Of a stretch of DNA of 64,000 nt, positions 49,161 to 60,928 are shown piece after piece (within the stretch, counting starts at the first letter, position 1; each line of letters starts with the position of its first letter). The position numbers and the translations under genes are program-made. The DNA comes from Takakia lepidozioides (taxonomy: Eukaryota; Streptophyta; Takakiopsida; Takakiales; Takakiaceae), in NCBI GenBank assembly GCA_030704615.1, contig CM060731.1, forward strand, positions 15,128,001 through 15,192,000, in the 5' to 3' direction. The notes under the pieces are model-generated. The model ran no database searches. It saw nothing but the letters and a program-made list of their open reading frames with translations, and was not told the origin of the DNA.

Positions 49161-51339
49161 CGCTCTGCGTTGCTCAGCCATAGCCAAGCTGATAATCCAG
49201 GTCAAGCAATTGAGATCCATTGCTTGCCCCAACACCTGACGACGTGATGCCTCAGAAAGAGACGACACCGCCGTGGTACCAGTGGTAAAACCCATCGCCC
49301 GTTCACGCTTGTCAGCATTAGGCTCCACTAACTGCTGCAACTGAGCATCCCACAGGAGGCCAGGTCCACTATCCCGGAAAGCATCGATCCTGGGAAGCTG
49401 AGCAGTGTAGGTATTGTTGCTTGTGAGTGACCACCCTGTTGACCGCTGCCAAAGGTAAACGGTCATCGTGTCTCACACACTGAGACTGCCTCCATGTGTC
49501 CAAAATGCTATCCACTATGAGGTGTGCTGGCCGCTGCACCCCATCAAATGCACGCTTGAGCAGTGCGGGTGACATCAAGTTAGTTCACTATAGCCGTGGA
49601 CAATGAGCCCGTGACCTCACTGTAGCTGCATCCAGCAACACTGCTGACCCAAGCCACGACCGGACTTGATGCACACTGGCTATCACCCTGGCCCGAGAAT
49701 CGCCCATCAGTGGCACATTCTCCAAGATGTATGTTGGAGATACAGCTTGATGAAGCTGCAAGTGGCACAAAACCCGCACCGTCTCCCAAAATAGACCCGA
49801 TCTCGAATCTCGCAATCCATTGTCATGCCCGCCTGATGAATGTCCTTGGCAGGGCCAACCTGCCACTACCAGATCAATGGAGCCAACCCGCTCCAAATCA
49901 TGCGCCCCCAGTAACGAAATGTCTGTTGGCAAGGCCTGCTGATATCCACGAACTGAAGACACCGGCAACAACTCAGGGTACCACTGCACCAACTGAGCAA
50001 CATGACGAAGTGAAACGCGTGGTGCAGTCTCATCCCTCTCCACATATAGGTAACGTCGAACTCGTAGACCTGCCTGTAACACAACAGCCAATCCGGTGTT
50101 GATCCCGCCAAACAAGTCCAGAAGACAAATGTCTTCATCCGGATACTGCCACACAATAGGTGTGGTGTCCAATGGAGACAACTGAGGTGGTCCTGGTGCA
50201 ATCCCCACACTCTCCTCCTCTCCTGACGGTACAAAAGCCTCCACCCAGGCTTGTTGCACCCGTCGATCAGCATCCCGCTGCAAATCCTTGCTTGTGCCCC
50301 ACAATGGAGTCTGAGCAACCATGGTAGGCAACTCCGCCATACCATACATGTCATCCTGCTCTCCCGGAGGTGGCACATCCTCTGAATGAGCGTTGCCCTC
50401 AAGCAACTCTCCAAGCCCACTCACTGCAGCTGTGAATGCTGCCAGTGTCGGCATCTTGCCTCGCTGGGCAACCGCAACTCCTCCTATGAACGTCACAGGG
50501 AGCTGCACACGCTGGCCCTCCCCTGACTGCCATCCAAGCCTATAGGAAGCTGACTCCTCCCAAAAATCCAGGGTGAAGCCCATGGGGTACAACACTGCCC
50601 CACCAACAAGAACATCGTATGAGACCGCGTCTGTCACAATGGCCTTGGCTCTCATCACTGAGCCATCTGTAGGATGATCCGGCTGTAGTCTGATAGCCAA
50701 CTCACGCCGTGTCAGGCCCCGAGCATGCTCTGATCCTCCCAGAGATGTTTGTATCTGGAAAGGGCACGGCTCCATATCCGCCTCCGTGAGGCCCAAGCCT
50801 GCAATAGCAGCTCTGCCCAACATCAATGGCAACAAGACTCGTAGTGGCCGATACCTCTTGTCTGCCGGTCCACTCAAACAGAAAATGTCATCCTGGTTGT
50901 CTAACATGACAACTCCAGGTGTCACCATGACTCGCTCAATGGCTGGCCTAGCTGGCAGCTCCATCAACCTAGCAGCTGCAGCTTGCCATGGCGCCGCTGT
51001 GGCAGTCTTGACCCTCAAATCCGAGGATCCCTCCGGCACTACACCTCCCACTATCTCCGTAGAAGATGAAGTAACCTCCTCACTTTCACAGAGTGTAGCT
51101 GCCAGCCTGAACATCTCAGCTGGTCTTACCCCCGGCGTCGCAATCATGGTAGCCGAGAACAATGGAGCCTGGCACACAGCTATGGCTGCCCCCAGCAGCA
51201 CACTAGCTGCCGTAGCCTTGGCAACACTAGGTAGTGGTGTTGCCCGTGTAGCTCTCCCCAATGGCATAGTAACCTCCGCCTCGGTAACAGTCGGGCAAGA
51301 ACTAGGTGCCATGGACGGCGTCGACACTGTCTCCGCCAA
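49160..51339 (-). pseudogene. Copy 2 protease/DNMT3-like methyltransferase
   Basis: A 583-aa frame (51339-49588) in which the N-terminal region, protease and methyltransferase are continuous. This shows that the stop at 35161 in copy 1 is a lesion. The protease active-site DSG is deleted (LRVLLPLMLGR replaces the copy 1 segment). Methyltransferase motifs: LLDLFGGINTG (about 406-416), YVERDE, GWPCQG (catalytic Cys about 497), YILENVP, then SRAHCPRL and two adjacent stops (TAG TGA) where copy 1 reads WW. Beyond the stops the domain continues (ERERAMGFTTGTT, LGQAMDLNCLTW) in 49466-49062. The changes are C-to-T/G-to-A type. Confidence 0.87.
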
Positions 51340-51384
51340 TGTGAATGACTGAGGAAGCCTGGCCTGACGGCTTGCCTCCCCACG

Positions 51385-53115
51385 CTATGGATCCAACTCC
51401 ACCTCCGCACCTCGTGGCTCAGGAACTTGTGCTGCTCCTCGAGTCACTGCCGCAGCTGACTCCACTTGCACTAGTGGTAGTCCTGCCCCCAGTGGTAGTC
51501 CTGCCCCGCACATAGTGGTAGTGGTAGTGGCACCCCTCACTAGTGGTAGTGCTGCCCCGCACATGAATCCCATGCCTCCCAAGTCTCCTCCTTTAGGAGC
51601 AGGAGGTGGACCATCCGACCTTGGAGCCGGTACCACCTGAGCTGTGGCCATGGCAGCGAGCCTCTGCTCAAGCTGCTGAAGCCGGTTGGCCATGCCTTGG
51701 TCAACACCTTGACCTCCGCGTCCTTGGCCATGTTGAGCTTGCCCTTGGCCTGCACCTCGTGCTTGGCCACCTCGTCCTCTCTGGGCTGCTCCACCTCGCC
51801 CCCGGCCACCATTTTTCCCTTGGAACTAGCCTGGGCGCAACTCAGGATACAAACCATAGCACTGGGCTTCTCCATGCCAATACTTACCACAATGCCCACA
51901 CTGAAACTATGCAGGCTGTGCATGTGCCGGCCCTTTGCCTCCCTCTGGGCAATCCTTCTTGACATGGGGTCCTCCACATGTCCAGCACACCACATCCGCC
52001 CGTTGTTGGCCAGCAAATGAAGGGAGAGACCCCTGCATCTGAGGTCCTCTCTGCCCTTCCCTGAGCTTCACCTGAGCCCCCTTGTTGCCTTGAGCACGTT
52101 GAGGTAGTGGTTGGCTAGGAGCACCACTACCCCGTGGTGTCTCCTTAGCAAATCCCACCATGACCACTCGTTCCTCCACCATGTTGAGCTCTATCCGCTC
52201 TGCCAGCAAAAACACATTTGCTAAGGTGGGTTGGGCCGCTTGTAGGAGAGTTGCATCCCCCACCCTTCTCCTCAGCTCCTTGTCCAATATCCCATACCAG
52301 AATTGGACTGCTTGAGCTTCCGTAACCCCTTGGGTTACATTTATGAAGCGCCTCATGCAAGTGAAAGCCTCCCTCCAGCTCTCGGTCGGCCTTTGGAACT
52401 CTTACAAGCTCCGCAACTTCTCTGTCCTCACCCCTTGGTAGTTCCCTCTCAACTCTTCGAAGAACTCCACAATAGGGTTGAAGGCAGGCACGGGTACTAG
52501 TGCTGGTGCGGTACTGGCTTGGGTGGATGTCGTAGCTACTGTACCACCAGTCCCACTAGTCCCACTGCTGCTTGCTGAAGCTGTCGGTGCAGCGGCAGGT
52601 GTAGCCACTGCTCTCGTGGCTTTGGTGCCCCTAGTGATGGAGACATAGATGAGTGACCAGTACATCCTCCACTCCTCGATCTCAACCTCATGCCCCCGCC
52701 TGAACTCATGGTAATCATCCATAGGCGGCCCCTCAAGGTGCTGAAACAGCCCCTTCCATGCCATGAAATGCGTAAATAGTTGTGGATTGCGCATTTGCTG
52801 CAAATCACACCAACTATCAAACTCTTGGATAAAATCATCCAACTCGATGGTGCCTACCGCCCCAGAGTACCTTCGTGGCCCCTTGGTAGCTCCATACATC
52901 TCCTCCATTGTGTCCCACAACAATGGCAAGGAAACAACTTGCACCGCCGGTATGAGTCCTCCTGATTCACAATCCGAATCAGAATCTTCCGTAGAAGACA
53001 CCTGAGGTGAAGGTGGCCTAAACCGCACACCTCGTCTCGTGTACCCACTAGTATCGCTAGTGCTCGAACCGGCACTGTCCCCAGCAACTAGTGGCACCTC
53101 CGTGTTGACACTCAA
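51385..53115 (-). pseudogene. Copy 2 gag, frameshifted
   Basis: Pieces at 53115-52402 (N-terminal and capsid-like), 52356-51907 (capsid end and first zinc knuckle CWTCGGPHVKKDC) and 51693-51385 (Gln-rich tail) correspond to the single 476-aa gag of copy 1. Frames break near 52370-52400 and 51900. The tail has a local expansion of GAALPLV/GAGLPL repeats near 51480-51560. Confidence 0.8.
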
Positions 53116-53769
53116 CCGGTCATGAACATGTCCCTAATCCCCTCTCCACAAGGTAACCGGGTAGAGAACCTATTGCGGCTTATGGTTTGGAATACTAAGT
53201 TCCTAACATAACCTACACCTGTACCTGCATCCACCGCAAGCACTCCTATGGTTGGCTGGTCATCACCTCCAACCTCACCACATGAGAAACAATGATGATC
53301 TGGTTGGTCATCACCCCAGCCTCACCATCGACAGCATGCTCTAAGACTGGCCGGTGATCAAATCCGGACCAATCACCTATAAAAACAAGCGCCCACACAA
53401 AACTAGCATGGCGCACAGTCAAGCATGCAGGTATGGAGGGGATCCAAATACAAGAAATTAGAACGACAACTCCCCCACACCAAAAAACAACTCCACGGTG
53501 TTGCTCCTGCAAGGACACCCCAGCCCAAACCCGGACTGACTCTTGCCTCCACCTACGGAAAGGTCTTGGCCTAATGAGAGGGTGGAAACTACGAGGAATA
53601 GAAGCTAAAGCAATGCCTAACCCCAGCATGCCCTCATCCCAACACTCTTCCTCTCCTCTCTTCCCTCACTTGCATGACCATGGGAATATCATGAAGATAC
53701 TCCTCAAACCGCCCTCCACGAGCTTCAAAATTCGGCCTTCAAGACCGCATGTCAGTCCTTAGGCAGTCC

Positions 53770-54146
53770 ACCAGTGCCTCCACGAGTCAGCACAGGCTGT
53801 CCACAGGTCAACTCAGGCCACCACAGACCAGCACAGGCCCACACAGATCACTGGTCACAGCCGTCACAGCCCCACACAGGCCACAGCCCATCACAACCCC
53901 AAAGGCCACATGGCACAGCCTGTCACAGCCCATCACAATCCCAAAGGCCACAGGCACAGCCTATCACAGCCCTACAAAGGTCACAGGGTCACAGCCCCAA
54001 AGGCCACAGCCTGTCACAGCCCCTTACAGCCCTATAGGCCACAGGGCACAGCCTGTCACAGTCCTTCACAGCCCGTCACAGCCCCACAGGCTACAGGGCA
54101 GAGCCTGTCCCAGCCCGCCACAGCCTGTCACAGCCCCTCACAACCT
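53770..54146. repeat. CACAGCC minisatellite, left part in copy 2
   Basis: Same array as 38040-38690, interrupted at about 54146. It resumes at 58330. Confidence 0.9.
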
Positions 54147-54466
54147 GTTGAAGCTGCAATTCTGTAACGGCAACTTTCCAACATTTTTTGCCCAAAATTA
54201 CATTTGCAACGGAGTTTGTTGTCTTCCATTACGACGCCATATGAGTCTACACCAATTTTATAAAGGATTCAAGGTGAATATGTACCTCCAATCTTATGTA
54301 CACTAAATAACATTGTAATCCATACAAGCCTTCTCATATAGATTGTGATTTGTGATGCAAGTCCTCTGGTTGAGTTGAGGTTATAGAGCCTTTCTGTTCC
54401 TTCCAATCATTTAATGCCGAAATTGCCCCGAGAAGTGCAATACCTTCATTCTCTTTCACATGCCAC
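54147..54466. other. 320-bp unexplained insert next to the CACTA element
   Basis: Sequence between the interrupted minisatellite and the CACTA terminus. It has no counterpart in copy 1 and no repeat or coding signal that I recognise. It may be an earlier insertion into the array or a remnant of one. Confidence 0.4.
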
Positions 54467-54877
54467 CACTACAACAGATTGCGGCTTTTACGACTCTGTG
54501 TTATGACTGCAAATGCAGTTATGAAAGCCATTTACGACTTCATGACTCTACAGTCGTAAAACCCTAGTCAGTTGTGGCATGGCAGATATGACTTGCCAGC
54601 CTGGCTGTGACGTGGCGCCTGAGCAGCTGTGGGGGTAGTAATACACGCTGGCGTTACTGAATGACTGAACAGGTCCATGTCAGCCGCTGTGTAAGAGAGA
54701 CACGTGCTCTCTACAGAACACACCACGTGTCAGACTGCGACGCCATCCCGACTGCAGAGGAGGGAATTAGACGTAAGCACGTGTCGCATCGCGATTTTGA
54801 CACGTGGTTTCTCATATCAATTGACAAGCGTCGCTGTGGGGGTGTTGGGGATTTAATTTATTGTTATTATAATTACT

Positions 54878-54920
54878 ATAATAATAATAATAATAATAAT
54901 TATTATTATTATTATTATTA
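54878..54920. repeat. (ATA)n(TAT)n palindromic microsatellite
   Basis: About seven ATA units followed directly by about seven TAT units, able to fold on itself, near the left end of the CACTA element. Confidence 0.9.
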
Positions 54921-55896
54921 CTTTTGACCAACAGGGGACAGTGGCACATTATTAAATAACGAATTTTGAAATTATATTTTTAGATAAAATATTTATTCGC
55001 TCAGATACCAAAACACACCCTTCCGGGGAAGGAGAGTTTGCCTTGGTTCCTATGCTGAATTGCGTCTGCTACTCTTTGTAATCTAACAGGCATTCACCTT
55101 TTTGCCTCTGTTGTCCCACCATTGACTGGGGTTAGAAAAGTTCATTCCACAGCTTCTCCTCATCTCTGTTACCTGTTTATGGATACTTTCCTATTGTCAC
55201 TTTGGCAGTATCATGTCAAAGTCACTCCAAACTATCTACCATCTACCCATGACCATCTACCCATGCAGGTTTCTTGTAGCTATCCTTCCACAGGGAATCA
55301 TCGGTAATCTAGAGCTTGAAATCCGGCTCTCTTGGATGATCTGGACCCACACTCTATCCTTGCTCCTTCAGCTATCCATGCCTCTACATAGATCATGCAT
55401 ATATCCTTGCATTGCTGTTAGCAGCTGACAATGACAGCCTACATTTGTTCCAGCAAACACCCAACTCAACTTATCACACTAGTTCCTATTCTCAATTGCA
55501 TCTGCTACTCTCTATAATCCAACAGGCATTTACCTTTTTGCCTCTGTCCCTGCTCTTTCAGCTATCACTGCTTCTGCACAAATCATGCATACTTCCTTGC
55601 CTTGCAGCTGATAATGATAGCCTAGATTTGTTCTAGGAAACACCCAACTCAGCTTATCACACTAGTTCCTATGCTGAATTGCGTCTGCTCTCTATAATCT
55701 AACAGACATTAATTTTTTTCCCTCGGTTGTCCCACCATTGACTGGGGTTGGAAAAGTATTCATTCCACAACTTCTCCTCGTCTTCGTGACTTGTTTCTGG
55801 ATACTTTCCTGTTGTCACATTGGCAGTATCATGTCAAAGTTCAGATCGACATCTAGTACAATTCCAGCTTGGACGATGTTACCACGAACCTCTTTG

Positions 55897-56100
55897 CTAT
55901 TTTGCAGGGCTGCCAGGCTTGCACACATGTTGCAAACGTAACAAACGCGATGTGGTTGCACTGCAGTATCCCTTCCCACACCACTTGCTCATAGACCTCT
56001 CCAAAGGGCCTCCATCCCGCGCTGCTGTTGTGCATATCCTGGGATCATCATCCTCCATGCACCCCAATTTGGCATACAAGTCCACAAGGGCATAGTTCAT
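55897..56100 (-). other. Possible PPR-like scrap inside the CACTA element
   Basis: The minus strand reads NYALVDLYAKLGCMEDD, resembling one pentatricopeptide repeat (the NALVDMYAKCG type abundant in plant PLS-class PPR proteins). The rest of the frame is not PPR-like. A single repeat is weak evidence; capture of host sequence by a CACTA element would explain it. Confidence 0.25.
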
Positions 56101-57382
56101 AACAACATTTGTTTAATTCCAGCTTGGACGATGTCATCACATTGGCAGTATCATGTCAAAGTCACTCCAACTAGATTCACTCAACCAGCTAACTTGCAGA
56201 ATTCAACATGAAAATTTAGGGCCGATTCTGATAAGAGGGGAAAATAGGGTGAAATGTGTTTCAGAAGGTGCCTTCATTAGCAGTGCTTGATTTTATCAAT
56301 TGTGCCGCTGCTGCTGCGGCTTCCAGTTGACCATCTACCCATGCAGGTTTCTTGTATCTATCCTTCCACAGGGAATCATAGATAATCTGGAGCTTCAAAT
56401 CTGGCCCTCTTCCACACTCTATCCCTACTCCTTCAGCTATCTATGCCTCTATACAAAATCATGCATACAACAATCATTCCAGCAAACACCCCCAACCCTA
56501 CTTATCAATGAACAACGAGCTAACTTACATAATTCAACATGCATCTCAGGGCCGAGTCTGATGAGAGGGCAAAACATGCTGAAATAGGTCGAAGAAGAAC
56601 CCATAGAGGATTTGACCGACCATCAGCCCAAAAGGACCTCTTGTGTGTACTGCTTGTGTCTTGTAGTCAGGTAATGTCGGATTGGTCTGTGAGAACTAGC
56701 ATGGTGCATATGAGCAGGCAGAGATTGAAACACGGTCTGCTAAGACCAAGCTGACTCTCCCAAGAACCTTGAAACATCAGGAAGAATACCAGGAGGTGGA
56801 AGGCTTCCGAGGAGGAAGACCTCCGGACGTCCACCCCAAGACACCAACATGCATCAGCTACAACCCAAAACAGCAGAAACAATACTCTAAAACATGTGGT
56901 GAACTGAATAGCTGACAATAGGCCACTTGCACAGGCAAAAGGACGAGTCTTCAAAAACCAAAATCCCCTTAACACAGCCTGACGGATCAGACCCCATCCA
57001 GCTTCAGTTGAAAATCATGATAAAACCTTCCTAGCAGCACTTCAAAAACTAAAATACAAGCCTTAGTACGACCATTCAAACAGGTGCCTACATACAAACA
57101 TGGAGGTCGGAAATGCTTACATCATCAATGTAAAAGTCCACGTCTGCATTTGAGAGTACACTGCCATCACTGTCAATCACATGCGTCTTGTGCTTGTATG
57201 TCAACAACGCCATCCTGCCAAATACATATGTATGTACATCAAAGTGCAGCCTTTCCAAGACATGCCAATAGTACAAATCTCCAGTCGTCATGATTTTGGC
57301 ATATCTCTCCCTCCCTCTCTAAACACAGACAGACCAAACTGGGCGCAGGGGTCTATGGCTATAGTGCTACGGCAAACAATGT

Positions 57383-57640
57383 CTAAAGCATACATTCTAC
57401 AGACACGGATGAGACGAGACTATTCTGCAAAGCTGCTACGGCCATAGCTCTAGCCAACTCCACTCTGGCCAGCCGCATCCTCCATCCACTCGTAGAAGGA
57501 TGTGCCATGAACTTTGGCGAAAGCACTTTCTCCACACATACCCTAACGTTTCTAGGGTTGATTGCTTCAGATGCGAAGGTTGCTCCAACTGCGGGCCTCC
57601 CATGCATGTTTGCCCTCAAAGTAACAACCCTACCCCTTTC
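57383..57640 (-). other. Possible captured coding fragment in the CACTA element
   Basis: The minus strand encodes GATFASEAINPRNVRVCVEK and ARVELARAMAVAALQNSL, protein-like in composition. Further on, at 57291-57088, it encodes LHFDVHTYVFGRMALLTYKH. I do not recognise either. They may be exons taken from a host gene. Confidence 0.2.
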
Positions 57641-57865
57641 TGATTTTTTTTTCTTTTTTTTTTCTTTTCTTAAAGGAAACCACAGGCCCTTGAGGAGGGG
57701 GAAAAATTCACCCGCCTTCATTTAAGGGCCATAAGACCTACATGACGATCAACACCCAGACATACCGTCACGAACAATCCCACACACGGGATAAGGGCAG
57801 CGGGTTTGAACCCCAAACCACCAAGCCGACACACTGTGCCACTTACCAGTCGATGTGTTTTTTTT
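57641..57865 (-). mobile_element. tRNA-derived SINE
   Basis: The minus strand has A-box TGGCACAGTGTGTCGG (near 57830-57843), B-box GGTTCAAACCC (near 57799-57809), a unique body, and an A-rich tail (57645-57675, AAAGAAAAAAAAAG on the element strand). At about 220 bp this is the full layout of a tRNA-type SINE. It is inserted in the CACTA element. I could not settle the target duplication because the 5' flank is T/A-rich. Confidence 0.7.
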
Positions 57866-58329
57866 TAAATCTTTTTGCACTTTGTTTTTTTTTTTGTTTT
57901 TTTTTAATTCATTCTAGTGGTCAGAGTCTCCGTTTTTTCAAAATATAAATACTCATATATTATATATATAACCAGAAAAGCATGTGTCGACACGTGCAGT
58001 CATGTAGTGATTCATCCATGTGATGATCTGGCAGATTGCATTAGAGTGAGAGTCATGAAGTCATATGTCTGTCTAGCAATATGTACACGTCATTCCAGTG
58101 TAGCCATGACCGTGACTGGTAGTCATATCTACCATGCCAATATTCGTGGTCAAACATGTTTGACCTGTGTTGCGCAGAGTCCGAAGCCATACAGTCGCAT
58201 ATACGCTTTTCCCAGACCTGCATTATGACTTCAAAAGCATTTTACGATTGCAAATGGCATTTCTACCACAAATCTGTCAAGACTGCGCACCCATGGGAGT
58301 CATAAAAACCGCAATCTGTTGTAGTGCAC

Positions 58330-59070
58330 ATGGCACAGCCTGTCACAGCCCTAAACAGGTCACAGGGGTCACAGCCCCTCACAGCCCGTCACAGCCCCAC
58401 AGGCCACATGGCACAGCCTGTTACAGCCCTACACAGGTCACAGGGGTCACAGCCCCAAAGGCCACAGCCCCTCACAGCCCGTCACAACCCCACAGGCCAT
58501 AGGCCACAGCCCCTCACAGCCCATCACAGCGTGTCACAGCCCGTCACAGCCACAAGCCACAGGGCACAGCCCACCACAGCCTGTCACAGCCTAGCACAGC
58601 CCCATAGGCCACAGGGCACAACCTGTCACAGCCCCTCATAGCCCGTCACAGCCCCACAGGCCACAGGGCACAGCCTGTCACAGCCCCTCACAGCTCGTCA
58701 CAGTGCCAAAGGCCATTGGGCACAGCCCGTCACAGCCCATCACAGCTCGTCACAGCCTGTCACAGCCCATCACAGCCCCACAGGCCACTGGGCACAGCCT
58801 GTCACAGCCCCTCATAGCCCGTCACAGCCCCACAGGCCACAGGGCACAGCCTGTCACAGCCCCACAGGCCACAGGGCACAGCCTGTCACAGCCCCTCACA
58901 GCCCGTCACAGCCCCACAGGCCACTGGGCACAGCCTGTCACAGCCCCTCATAGCCCGTCACAGCCCCACAGGCCACAGGGCACAGCCTGTCACAGCACCT
59001 CACAGCCCGTCACAGCCCCACAGGCCATTGGGCACAGCCTGTCACAGCCCGTCACAGCCCCATCCATGGC
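58330..59070. repeat. CACAGCC minisatellite, right part in copy 2
   Basis: Continuation of the array. A higher-order unit of about 50-65 bp (CCACAGGCCACAGGGCACAG, CCTGTCACAGCCCCTCACAG, CCCGTCACAGCC) is more regular here than in copy 1. Confidence 0.92.
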
Positions 59071-60928
59071 CACTCATGGCAGTTTAGCCATTTCTCCAAG
59101 GGTTTAGCCACGCCAAGCTAGGGTTTGTGTCTCTTGGACTCTAGGCTTTTTTGCACCGAGCTATGGCGGCTGTGAAGAAATCAGCAAGGTATTCTTGCTC
59201 TTTCGACTCCCACACACCACCAATAGTAGCCCTAAGCCATGAGGAAGATGGTTGCCACAAACCAAGCCTTATTTCTCACTTAGACTCCCCAAACACGCCA
59301 CTAAACTCAATGGCAAACAACCAAGCCTTGCTGGTTTCCAGCCCTTGTGAGCACTCATTCAAGCGTTTTCCTTGGCCATAGCATCTGTTTTAGAGCCTAT
59401 TCCAGCCCCGTACATCTGCCACTTCAAGAGCCATGCTCTATCTAGGCTTGAGGTTGAAACCCCAACTAAGAACACGCTCTACAAGTGTCGGACTGTCACA
59501 TAAGAGCAGATCAGCCCCTTACCTTCTCTTCTAGTTCTCTAAAGCTTGAAAACAAAAGCCCAATGGACTGAAGGCATGCTCCACACATGCCCCACTCTCG
59601 CCACAAGAGAATCAGCCCCTTTGCTTCTTTTCTTGCACCCACCAACCTGAAAATACAAGCTTCAGCGGGCTGGAAGCATGCTCCACACATGCCCTACAGG
59701 GAAACCAGCCCCTTCCTTCCTTTCTTGCACTCCCAAACTTGAAAGTACAAGCCTTCAATAGGCCGAAAGCATGCTCCACACATGCATTGCCCTCACATAA
59801 GGGAAGTCAGCCCTTCCCTCTTCCTTGCTTGCCCTCCAAGCTTGAAGATGGAAGCTTCAATGAACTGAATACATGCTCCACATATGCAACCTCTTCACAC
59901 AAGAGGTATCAGCCCCTATCTTGGCTCCTTGGCTCATTGATACTCTCTAAGACAAGACTAAGCACTCCACAGCCTTTGCCAAGCTCCTGAAACCCTAAGG
60001 CTTACATTTCCAGCCACAAGACACTCCTCTTGTGGTGCAAGAGCTCTTCTTCCAAGCTCTGAAACCCTAGGTGCACATTCCATTGTCTTGCCGCACCTCT
60101 TAGCTCCTGTTCCAGCCCTGCTCTTGCAACGACAAGAGCCCTCTCAATGCTGAAGCTCGAGATTGAAACCCAATCTCAACATACTCCACAAAGTGCACTG
60201 ATTTGCCCCAAGCCAAATCAGCCCTTTTGCTTGGTCTTGCAATCCTTCACACAATGAAAGCTCGCATTCCCAAGGCTAGTTCTCAGATTTGCCACCAAAG
60301 CCACTATAACCTGCTCTTGACTGGTCCTCTTCCCAATCGTGCTTGCTCATGTATGTACACAATCTGAAACCATCAAGGTGCTCTGGAATTACCTGCAGCA
60401 TGGTGCTTTCATCTCTGAAGCTGAAGATCGAATGCCAAGGTCTACCACCTCGTAACCCACATCGCCTCCGCTTCTAACAACCAAGAGCTCCACGGTGCTC
60501 CTTGCATAACAACCTGGTTTCTCTCATTCTCAAGCAAAAACCACAAGTGCTACAACTAACTCGTATTTGGCACTCACAGACACGAGCTCATCTTTCTCGA
60601 GTGATAAAGAAGAAGAATACAAGCACAAGCTCATGCGAGCTCACAAATCTGAAGCATAAACTCATGCATATATAACCTCATCACTCAAATACAAGTCAAG
60701 CCAAGTGCAGCCCGCGCCATGGGGAATCCACACTACGGCGCCATAGCTAGGCGCGGTGAGGCTCAACTCGAGAAAGATGAGCCTCCCGCGCTTGCCGTGA
60801 AGATAACCACTCCAGGGCCTAAATCTGCCTTGACCCTTGGATTGACACTTGGGCCAATTCCAAATGTCAATATGTAAAAGCTAGCTATTTCCTAGCTAGT
60901 TTCACACTAGTGGTAAAATAACTTGACA
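59071..60928. repeat. Copy 2 distal leader and end A
   Basis: Matches 38690-40540 nearly base for base, including the roughly 100-bp degenerate repeats. End A lies at 60602-60928, ending ACTTGACA followed by GCTT. Confidence 0.85.

Larger units (their letters stand above)
54467..58326. mobile_element. CACTA (EnSpm-type) transposon, non-autonomous
   Basis: The left terminus CACTACAACAGATTGCGG is the inverted match of the right terminus CCGCAATCTGTTGTAGTG, extending with few mismatches to about 30 bp (TTTTACGACTC versus GAGTCATAAAA). It is flanked by the 3-bp duplication CAC (54464-54466; 58327-58329). Subterminal motifs of TTACGACT/TTATGACT type recur inside both ends. No transposase frame is present. 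The interior holds duplicated blocks: CCACCATTGACTGGGGTT at 55110 and 55730; GACCATCTACCCATGCAGG at 55250 and 56330; CTAACTTGCAGAATTCAACA near 56190 and a similar one near 56520. It also carries a SINE and possible gene scraps. Confidence 0.9.
46562..60928 (-). mobile_element. Copy 2: gypsy-derived element with DNA methyltransferase and PHD-integrase, split by a CACTA transposon
   Basis: Same layout and orientation as copy 1. The composite 46045-60928 (short derivative plus copy 2) is flanked by GCTT (46041-46044; 60929-60932). Deleting it with one GCTT restores the LINE ORF1 frame, which proves the boundaries. Copy 2 keeps an intact PHD finger and the integrase catalytic Glu that copy 1 has lost. 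Its lesions are loss of the protease DSG, two stops in the methyltransferase, frameshifts in gag and integrase, and the CACTA insertion in the leader. Confidence 0.88.

Noticed and set aside
50786-51352. 188-aa plus-strand frame
   Set aside because: Antisense shadow of the copy 2 protease/methyltransferase polyprotein.
30953-60928. Copy 1 and copy 2 as one segmental duplication
   Set aside because: Sequence outside the two elements differs, and each has its own 4-bp duplication; the LINE frame restoration supports a true insertion for copy 2.
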